From Liolophura sinensis (taxonomy: Eukaryota; Mollusca; Polyplacophora; Chitonida; Chitonidae), in contig NC_088298.1 of NCBI RefSeq assembly GCF_032854445.1, positions 7,675,504 through 7,739,503 of the forward strand: 64,000 nt of DNA, written 5' to 3'. The number at the start of each line of letters is the position of its first letter. Position 1 is the stretch's first letter. The notes below the pieces were generated by a model. The model was not told the DNA's origin and did no database searches. It saw only the letters and a list, made by a program, of their open reading frames with translations. Shown piece after piece: positions 56,239-64,000 of this stretch. Position numbers and translations under genes: made by a program.

Positions 56239-56392
56239 GCGTAGAGGATTTGAGGAGGTGGGAAACTTCTCGTCAAGGGAGTTAACCAGCATCCGAGTAT
56301 CAGACCTGGAGTTACGGGACTCAGAGCAGAAGGACACAAACCCTGACAGGACGGCTATCAATGGGAGATATAATGCTGCATGTACTAATAAG
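56239..56392 (+). CDS. Gene B exon 7: cytoplasmic tail, membrane-proximal
   Basis: After TTTTTTTAAG one base completes Lys, then 51 codons from RRGFEEVGNFSSRELTSIRV to GRYNAACTNK, phase 0 at the GTGGGA donor (56393). The segment is highly charged (DLELRDSEQKD) with no fold that I recognise. Its size and phases match gene A 895-1051. GRYN is a possible Tyr phosphorylation site by inference only. Confidence 0.74.
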
Positions 56393-56753
56393 GTGGGAAA
56401 CAGGGGAGCTTAGGGTTTGATCTTTTTTATGGTTAATATTACAAAGAGTCCTACTGTATCATGTGGTTTGTGAAAAGGGCTATCTTTATTCACATTAATT
56501 TACCCATCATTTATGTCACCATTTCTCAGAGGCACAAATGGCACGTGTTTCCTTTAGAAAATTGTCAGTTTCACACTTATTAAGTTCTTCAAATGTATCC
56601 GTCGTTTGTGTACTTTAGACAATGTTTTCTGAACCTTTTTCAGATGTCCATTATATATTAAATATGATCAATAGTATACAGTTGCCTAACATATTATTAC
56701 AGGTCACTTTGCAGGATGCAGTAGGACTTCTTTTTACCTTTAGCAATAAAAGA

Positions 56754-56850
56754 GTTCTGCGCATGATCAAAAGGCGCATGCTGTCTAACTGGAACCTATT
56801 TTCTTGCTTTGCAGTCTAACAAGGCAATGATTTAAGGACTGAAATTCATT
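56754..56850 (+). repeat. Intronic duplicated segment, copy 1
   Basis: TTCTGCGCATGATCAAAAGG, CGCATGCTGTCTAACTGGAA, CCTATTTTCTTGCTTTGCAG, TCTAACAAGGCAATGA; nearly repeated at 57296-57390, 542 bp on. Confidence 0.85.
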
Positions 56851-57295
56851 GAACATTCGTTTTGATGCTTGTCCCATCTTATTATTTGAAGAACTACTGT
56901 TTATATATGTATTAAAACATAAAAATTAATACCTAGCATAAAATTGGATGTTATCTTGTTATAATGTATTCACCATGCGGTAAGGGTTATCTGCCATTCA
57001 TTGTTCTTTTTGCTGACAGGGTCCTCTATTAGGGGCAGTTACTATGTTAAATTAAAACAAATCTTACTTTGAAAGCCAGAAATATATAAGGTGTTGTTAG
57101 AAAAGTATTTTAGCTCTAGATCGGGTAGTATTTTAAAGTACTAATTTGCGATTTACACAGTGTAAAGGGCTCTAGTTTCGAAGTTCACTATTTAATTTAT
57201 TAATTCATGTCTTCAAAATAAGAAATGACTTGCAAGAAAATGGTTTTTGAAGTAATTTTACAGCCTGGTTTCCGCCAAGTTTTAACTTCCTGTTA

Positions 57296-57390
57296 GTTCT
57301 GCACATGATCAGAAGGTGCATGCTGTCTAACTGGAGCCTATTTTCTTGCTTCACAGTCTAACAAGGCAATGACTAAAGGACCGAAATTGT
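57296..57390 (+). repeat. Intronic duplicated segment, copy 2
   Basis: TTCTGCACATGATCAGAAGG, TGCATGCTGTCTAACTGGAG and CAGTCTAACAAGGCAATGAC; about 90 percent alike to copy 1 by eye. Both hold a strong acceptor-like tract TTTTCTTGCTT[TC][GA]CAG, but a stop codon follows at once. Confidence 0.85.
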
Positions 57391-57914
57391 TTCAAAATAT
57401 ATGGGTTTGTACCCAAAAATTAGTAAAATCTTTAATGTGGTATGGGAATGCTAATTTGGGAACGGCTGTAAGTTCATGGGACTTACCTAAATTACAATTT
57501 GTTAAACAGCCCGACTCCAAACGAGAAAGAGCACAAATTGTAGATAGTAGATTGTTCTGCAGTAAAGAATCAGTATACAGTGTCAAACGTTCTAGAACAA
57601 AAAAGTTTATTTGAATTTTTGGCTTAAGACGTTTGATAAATATGGACCAATTTAACTAAATCTTAATGTGTGTTTCTTTAGTCTTCTGACATGTTCAGAC
57701 ACAAACGAGCAAGGAAGTGTCTATGGAATTGAAACAAACAAACAACAACAAAAAGATAAAATAAAACACGGTCCGCAAACTAAGCAATGCAGAGAACTCA
57801 GTCCTAGAAGTAAGCATATTAGTCTATAAACGTTTGAAGAAATGTACCTTACATATCGCCATCTTTGTTGATAACCGAATAAGATGATCATTCTATGGTT
57901 ATTTCTCTGTATAG

Positions 57915-58055
57915 CCTTATTCCGGTGAGTATGGTGCTACAGTAGACTCGAGATGGAATATGCACACTCCAAGTTCACACAGCTTCGCTGATGACCAAAG
58001 CCTGGACGAGGCAAGATTGGAACAGAACTTGCGCACGCTACAGCCAATAGGAAAG
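57915..58055 (+). CDS. Gene B exon 8: conserved cytoplasmic tail
   Basis: After CTGTATAG, 47 codons in phase 0 run from PYSGEYGATVDSRWN through FADDQSLDEARLEQN to LRTLQPIGK, with donor GTGGGT at 58056. The end motif L-x-x-N-L-x-x-L-Q-P-I-G-K is shared with gene A exon 3085-3231. Y-S-G-E-Y holds two Tyr in an acidic context. Confidence 0.78.
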
Positions 58056-58159
58056 GTGGGTCTAAGCTCGGTAATCTTCGAGTATCTCCGGGATTTGGGC
58101 CGTTTGCTTAAAATGCCGAGACATCCCAGTAACTTGCCAAAGTAATAAAATATGAACAT

Positions 58160-59150
58160 GAATGATTTGTAACACTAAGGCTGAGTCTTATTCCTACAGA
58201 ACATTTTGTTGGGTAAATTGCAACGGAATAATAGACAGTATAATACTTGTACTTTCACATTTGCTGCCGCGATGTTTTCTACCCTCTTTTGACGGAAACA
58301 ATGAATTTTTAATGAACCTGCGATAGTTTTCCCGATAAATTTTTAATGATTATTTGTTGGCCGTGTAATGGTTATATTTGACGGCTCCCCGAATGAAGCA
58401 CTATGGTCTCCTGCATAAAGGGGTGATAGTTCCCTGGTGAACCGTTAATGGTTCCTTGGTGAACATACGATGATTTCCCGATGCAATAGCGATCGGTTCC
58501 TTATATTATCCAGCGGGCAGAAACACACAACTCTTGCGTGTATGCAAAACAGCTTTGCCAGCGAATCTTCAGCAATCCCGTCACTTCATGGCTAAATGTT
58601 ATCGTCTTGAGACCTTGGACCCGTCTTAAAAGGGAAAAGCTCTGATATGTAATACAACGTTGTAACAAACTTAATTGAGCACCGCGTGAAATAGTTTGCG
58701 GTGCGACTCCTTGATTCTTTTATGCCATGGCAACCAGCGCCATGCTGTTAAAACTGCGTCAAAGACATTACATACATGTATAGTTTAGAAAACATTCTTA
58801 TGGAAAAGGACAGATAGCTTGAGGAGTATGAGCTTTCATTTGGCGTACGCGTTGCTAGGTGCATGGAGAGCCATGTTTCCATGTATTATATTCACTTATA
58901 ACTTTGTTAGATTGGTGATGCACGCGTTTCGAACACTGTGTCAGTTATCTCACGTCGGTTAGTTTTATTGGTGGGGAAATCTACCGCACCCAATCGAGCG
59001 CTTTATTAATCTTCCTACACTTTGGGCTGTAACAAAATCAGCATAAGCTGGATCCGCACCTGTGTCCTCATTGATGGAATATGTAGTATTTAAGCGATTT
59101 AATGATTTATTTCTTGTAAATTAGCTTCTTTTTTATGTTGTTTGTATTGT
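58160..59150. other. Gene B intron 8; nothing recognised
   Basis: No repeated element is seen. ATGGTTCCTTGGTGAAC-type words recur three times near 58430-58480, too loosely for a repeat call. Confidence 0.35.
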
Positions 59151-59155
59151 TTCAG

Positions 59156-59194
59156 TGCATCATAGAGAGGCCTAAATTCTCGTTTCAAATATAG
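59156..59194 (+). CDS. Gene B exon 9: last 12 residues and stop
   Basis: After TATTGTTTCAG twelve codons read CIIERPKFSFQI and end at TAG (59192-59194). Phase 0 fits exon 8. IERPK is shared with gene A at 3422-3454, and both lie straight after the QPxG exon. Confidence 0.62.
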   Translation, partial: CIIERPKFSFQI

Positions 59195-59199
59195 ACGAC

Positions 59200-60280
59200 C
59201 AGAAATCAACCGACACGGGACGACACCATGGCTTCATGCAGGTATTGCACTAGCCAATTGGCACATTCGATGAGTGCTGTTCAAAAATATTGTGATTCGA
59301 GATATGGTAATGGTAAAATCTAACCAGCCTTTATGAGAACCTTTCAGCTTTTTGGAAATAACTTGATCACCGGTTCACAAGAGACACGATTCAGATGTTG
59401 TTTTGTTTTTACATTTCCTTTAATATTGTTATGGTTACGGCACAACTTCTTGCAAAAAATTTATCAGTTCCTACGAGAACATTAGTGGGATACCTTGAAG
59501 GTTAATGATTTCAAATTTAATTTTTGGTTTTATTTATCTTTCGGAGTGTGTTCTGCCATATACGATTTGTCTATACACCGGCGGAAGCCTGATAGGTATG
59601 CGTATACTGGTCAGATTATATATTGTGTTCGGCCTTGAGCTTTTTATGATACATACCGTAGGTGTCACGGATATCACGTCAAACATTGATGATTGACATC
59701 CCCCGGTCCTGTAAGTCAGCCAAAAGGGATATCTCATCAAGTATGACGAAATTTATCTGTTTATGTTATAAGGGTAGCAACGTGATTTGTCCAACACACC
59801 CCTATGTTATGGTGGCTGATACGGACCTGATTCGGATGATTTGCGACTTTGGCGAACCAGGGCCTCCCGCGTTCTCCACGGGATGACGAAAGTCGCGGTC
59901 GGAAGTGGGCCATAATTTTATCAACTTTATGTCATATAAAACGGAAAGCGTTTCTATTGACTGGTGTTTAATAATGTACCCCAGAATATCACCCAAGGTG
60001 TTTTGTGTCCAGAAAATGTTGTCGTTTGCGCAAAATGTACATAAGGTATACTGTGTATAATATTGCCAGTACTTCTCAGACATCTGGAGTATTATTCAAA
60101 TAATTGTGTGCCAAATTCCTGGATCTTTTCCCTTTTCTTGCCAAAACCTAAATGCGCTGAACTGCTACCGGATTTATTTTGATATACCGGTGCATTTCTT
60201 ATAACGTCCCTTGAATAGCTGTCAGTGATTCGTTAGAATTGTTACTTTTGTTGAGTCTGCTTGATTTGTTGCAAATATTT
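59200..60280. other. Probable gene B 3' UTR or downstream region
   Basis: No coding signal is seen. Open frames at 59505-59696 (+) and 59534-59740 (-) cover each other and have no motif. Confidence 0.35.
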
Positions 60281-60282
60281 TA

Positions 60283-60385
60283 TTTTTTTTATTTGATTGG
60301 TGTTTTACGACATACTCAAGAATATTCCACTGATAGGACGGCTGTCCGCGGTGGGAGGAAGCCGGGCAAAGCTCGGGGAAAATGC
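60283..60385 (-). mobile_element. SINE-A 3' part, antisense
   Basis: TATTTGATTGGTGTTTTACG, ACATACTCAAGAATATTCC, GGTGGGAGGAAGCCGGGC and AAAGCTCGGGGAAAATG. Confidence 0.78.
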
Positions 60386-60763
60386 TGCAAATATATATCC
60401 ATCTGTTTGTGTGTATACTAAAATGAGCAGGCATCAATATAATCTTATATTCCAGTTTTGTATTAGGTATTGATCAAAATCCAGGTATCTGAAGCGTGAA
60501 TGATATTATCAGGACACATGTATATCGTACTGTGCATCGGTTGATAATTGTAACTTAACCCATACATTTCTCTGTACATCTTTAATAATTGAAGTGTGGT
60601 GAACAGATATACTATTCTGGACATTTTAGTGTGATATAATTTTATTATAGTGTGCTGTAATTTATTAATACTTATTGGCTGAAAATCTTTTCCAAAGTTT
60701 TCAAGTTTTATTTATAAATATAAAAATTGGTAATATTTGTCGTTCAAGCCGATTTTTTTCTGA

Positions 60764-60769
60764 AATAAA
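60764..60769 (+). terminator. Candidate polyadenylation signal for gene B
   Basis: AATAAA within CTGAAATAAATGTATG is followed 20-40 bases on by a T/GT-rich stretch (TTTTGCGTCTCTGTTTGTCA). It would give a 3' UTR of about 1.6 kb. Other signals cannot be ruled out. Confidence 0.35.
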
Positions 60770-60837
60770 TGTATGAGTATTTTGCGTCTCTGTTTGTCAT
60801 TCTTTTTCTTCATACCCACGAAGAAATTTATTTTATG

Positions 60838-60915
60838 TGTTGTACAACACGTTTAAGAATTTTTCACGTATTTGACGGGACCTGGGTTTTCAGGTGAAGA
60901 AAACCGGAATATCCG
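60838..60915 (-). mobile_element. Worn SINE-A piece, antisense
   Basis: GTTGTACAACACGTTTAAGA, ATTTTTCACGTATTTGACGG and GAAGAAAACCGGAATATCC follow the reversed family order, with many changes. Confidence 0.45.
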
Positions 60916-60944
60916 GACTATCTGACAAATAGATTTAGTTCTAG

Positions 60945-61015
60945 GGTTGGTGTTTTACGCCGTACTCAAGAATGTTTCACTCATACGCCGGTGGCCAACA
61001 TTATGGTGGAGCCCG
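60945..61015 (-). mobile_element. SINE-A 3' part, antisense
   Basis: GGTTGGTGTTTTACGCCGTA, CTCAAGAATGTTTCACTCAT, ACGCCGGTGGCCAACATTAT, GGTGGA. Confidence 0.75.
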
Positions 61016-61065
61016 TGTTATACTACACATATATATCTGTCTTTAAGTTAGACGTAAAAGATGTA

Positions 61066-61287
61066 ATTTATTTATTTATCTGATCAATGTTTAACGCCGT
61101 ACTCCCGAATATTTTACTTATATGATGGAAGGAAACCGGACAGAACTTGGAGGACCATCGGCAGGCTGCTATAAAAACCCTTCCCACGAAAGACCGGAGA
61201 GTAAGCCAGCGTGAGTTGGACTTGAACTCACAGCGACCGCATTGTTCCTGGGTCATTGTGCCGCACTGGCACGCTAATCAACTCGGC
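61066..61287 (-). mobile_element. SINE-A copy, antisense, near full length
   Basis: TTTATTTATTTATCTGATC, AACGCCGTACTCCCGAATAT, GTGAGTTGGACTTGAACTCA (reversed B-box), TCCTGGGTCATTGTGCCGC and CACGCTAATCAACTCGGCC (reversed head). Confidence 0.82.
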
Positions 61288-61599
61288 CTTAAGCCATATC
61301 ATTCAATCATTCCATATAACAAAAATCCACACCCTACAGAGTAAAACCGAACGACGATGTGATCATTTCCCTCATATTTTGAGAAACTCCATATTTCTGC
61401 TGGGTGAGTGAGTGAAATTATAAATTTGGCGTTTTCCAAGCCCTAAAAAGGGATGATGCACGCCACACTTAACTGCAAGAGTAAATCTATACTACATTAC
61501 TAGAGATAACACTCAAGTAAACGGGATGAGGGTTGGGGTGACTAAAAATCGCCTTGAGTTAACAATGAACTTCGCCACTTCATTGAAAACTTTAACTCT

Positions 61600-64000
61600 G
61601 TTTCGTGGAGGTCACAGAACTGCCTGTAATGTGTGCTGAAAAATACCATAATGTGATAGCTTTCCAAACATTTGAGTTCTGACTACATTATATCTGGGAC
61701 ATCTTAAAAGAAAATGTATTTCGGACTCATTTAATTCACAAAAATCACAACAGCCAGTTGGGTGACACTTTATCTTGAAAAGGCGTAAGTTAAGAGGTAA
61801 GACACCAGACATGAATCTGAAAAATAACACATCGTGTCGTCTTGGAGATAGGCTTACATAACCACTAGAAATAGAAGGTTGAAACTGAAAATAAAAACGA
61901 CCATTACTTGTTGTATCTTACTTATTCTGCCAAAGCCAGTAGAAGTGTGACTTAACTTAGCTGAACATCTCTCGACATGATAACGTGTAAAAGACAGATA
62001 TACTATTTAGCAGGAGCACTTGTTTTGTAGCCTTGTCCGCTTCTTCATTACCCAGTATTCCCACGTGGGCTGGTACCCATGCCAAACAACTATCTACCCC
62101 CTGAAAGTACAACGAGGTTATCAACCATAATAGCTCCAAAATTCCTAATTCTTAATTGCCTGCAATGCAGCAAGTAAAACAGAAAAAATCTCAGCCCTCA
62201 CTGGTCTATATTCCTCAAGCCAGCGTAAAGAACAGAGGATTGCTAATAACTCATATGTGAAGACCGACAATTTATCAGACACTCTAAGTGATTGGCATAA
62301 CATAATCCGGTACTGAAAACCTAATACCACACTTCCCCGTCTCTGGGCACTTTGATGCATCTGAAAAGTTTTAAAAAAGAACAGTTGTTAGACACATAGT
62401 TTTCAAAAGACAATCAGATAAGGTTAGGTTGGTCAGATTTGCGGGTATACTCACGTAACGCCATGCAAACGTTAGGTACATGGTGGAGCCAAGGGGGGTT
62501 CGGGAAAGCAGTAGCTCTTTCCAGCTTGGTCAGGTCAACACCCACGTCATCAAGGATTTCTCTTGATCGTACGCTAAAGTTTCCGGAGTGGCGTCCATTG
62601 TACAGGAAATCATAATAAGAAGGCTGTAACAATTGAGAAGCAGGATTATCTTAGGACGACCTAAGAACAAGAGTGTATTTTAATGTTCTGAGATTACGTC
62701 TAATCGACAAGGGGAGCTCACCGCAGGCCACTTGCAAACAACGTAACGAGGTCCCTTTAATTGCACCAGTACAAACAGATAACACTTGGTTCAGCTTACC
62801 TTTAACTGACTGGGCCGCTGAATCAAATACTTCGCAGCAATAATCCAGTCTTCACAGAATGAGAACCCTGTAAAACATCAATAAAGAGGTGATTATTGCC
62901 CCCCCCCCCCCCCAGCATGAAGTTCCAGAAATGGATCGCATTAAATTAATGGCTTTAGTACATTTAACAACTATCTGATCAATATGGTTAGACCAGGTCA
63001 GAGACTTATTTAACCACACTCCTAAGTACTTAAATGCAGGTGATATTTTTATTATCTTTACCCAACAAAAGTGGAGAGTCCAAAATTATGCGTTTACGAG
63101 TAAGTATCATACCTTCGGATTTAACAGGAGAAAATTTAAACCCCCACTCCCCCCCAGGAAAAAATAGAGTTTAGGCTCTTTTGGAGGTACTTATGAACCA
63201 ATTTAAAACTTTTGGACGATGGCCATATGGTTTTGTCATCTGCAAAAAAACCACATTTAGTTTTAGGATGAACAACACCAAGAAGATCGTTTATCATGAC
63301 ATTGAACAATAACGGTCAAATGACGCTTCCTTGAGGCGTACCATTCTCCGTAGTAATAAGGTCTGAAAAGTCTTTACCTACAAGAAACAGATATTTGTCT
63401 ATTACACAAAAAGTTTCTCACCCATGCCAACATCTTTCACCCCAAACCCATCTCTGCCATTTTCTTCAGCACCCCTCCTCTCCATACCGTATCATACGCC
63501 TTCTCGACATCTAAGAAAACCGCTAAAACATTTCCCTTATTTAACAAACCATTCTTAATATCAGATTCTAGCCTAACAACATGTTGTCTTGTCCGTCGGT
63601 TACGTCTATACCCACTCTGTAATGGGCAAAGAAGACGTTTACTTTTAAGATGCCACGTTAGGCGAGCATTGACCATGCGCTCCATCAATTTACATAAATT
63701 ACTGGTGAATGAGATGGGCCTATACGATAACGGATTAGAAGGAAGCTTTCCGGGCTTGGGAACAGGTACCACAATCGCTTTACCCCAGGCCAAAGGCATC
63801 GTCATGGAATTCGAAACAAGGTTAAAAAGAAGTAACAATATGTTTAAGAAAGAATCTGTCATATTACGCAACATACAATTATGGACGCCATCTTCTCCTG
63901 GCGTGCTGTTGTTACTCCTAGATATAGCCTGCTTGACTTCTGCCAAAGAAAAATCATTGTTTATTACCATATCGTCAAACATAATATTAGAAAAATCACA
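61600..64000 (-). pseudogene. Non-LTR retrotransposon: RT, RNase H and CCHC knuckle, inactivated, cut by window edge
   Basis: Read on the minus strand from 64000: an intact RT stretch (63982-63437) has LAWGKAIVVPVPKPGKLPSN, then LSYRPISFTSNLCKLMERMV, LQSGYRRNRRTRQHV and motif A VFLDVEKAYDTVW. Next come ENGTPQGSVI, an in-frame TGA where Ser is expected, PLLFNVMINDLLG, and FFADDKT (about 63245), the catalytic box. The RNase H region (62360-62040) has LSVFTYELLAILCSLRWLEE and AWVPAHVGILGNEEADKA; the usual second aspartate (S-D-S) reads S-V-L. A C-terminal C-x2-C-x9-H-x4-C knuckle (CDFCELNESEIHFLLRC) lies at 61612-61830. RT plus RNase H suggests an I- or Nimb-like clade. The 5' part lies beyond the window. 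Confidence 0.88.
62900..62914. repeat. C-run inside the retrotransposon
   Basis: About 14 consecutive C (G on the coding strand) at a position expected to code; it adds to the frame breaks. Confidence 0.9.

Noticed and set aside
57369-57614. 81-codon frame in gene B intron 7
   Set aside because: It starts in a duplicated intron segment, has no splice donor that fits, and overlaps an antisense frame of equal length.
59505-59740. Overlapping frames on both strands downstream of gene B
   Set aside because: No family resemblance or splice context; more likely chance frames in the 3' UTR region.

Overview
The window is eukaryotic and looks like part of a lophotrochozoan, most probably mollusc, genome. 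It has GT-AG introns, one very abundant tRNA-headed SINE (about 28 full or partial copies), several other SINEs and foldback elements, and decayed LINE, Tc1 and Crypton copies. The mollusc call is an inference from these repeats and from the mucin-type gene; the sequence alone does not prove it. No prokaryotic gene, CRISPR array or rRNA is present.

The main content is one very large gene on the + strand, called gene B here, which I could follow through nine exons from 27992 to 59194. Exon 1 (27992-39542) encodes a signal peptide, an RTKR furin-like site and about 3,800 residues of Ser/Thr/Ala-rich mucin sequence with almost no cysteine. Exons 2-4 encode a SEA domain with the PGSV self-cleavage motif. 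Exons 5-6 encode a six-cysteine EGF domain, a transmembrane helix and a basic stop-transfer segment. Exons 7-9 encode a cytoplasmic tail. All eight exon junctions agree in codon phase. The expected product is a membrane mucin of about 4,200 residues. As written, exon 1 carries two frame lesions: one extra T near 28599 and a 149-bp tandem duplication near 32653. Together they restore the original frame, but either alone breaks the protein.

The left edge holds the last three exons of a second gene on the same strand (gene A: 895-1051, 3085-3231, 3422-3454). Its tail exons match gene B exons 7-9 in length, phase and C-terminal motif (N-L-x-x-x-Q-P-x-G, then I-E-R-P-K). The two genes are therefore tandem paralogues sharing a tail that I do not recognise from a named family.

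Between gene A and gene B (3.5-28 kb) I see no intact gene. This stretch holds SINEs, a 2.3-kb satellite of 45-bp units with a palindrome in each unit (8515-10800), shorter tandem arrays (14.3, 16.0 and 17.4 kb), three copies of a MITE-like element, a Tc1 transposase relic (21.4-22.0 kb) and two LINE relics (15.0 and 23.7-26.3 kb). Intron 1 of gene B (39.5-50.3 kb) holds a frameshifted Crypton-type tyrosine recombinase (40689-41125), two foldback elements (42344-42522, 48291-48419) and weak coding remnants at 46-48 kb. The right end (61.4-64 kb) is a minus-strand non-LTR retrotransposon with reverse transcriptase, RNase H and a CCHC knuckle, cut by the window edge and inactivated.
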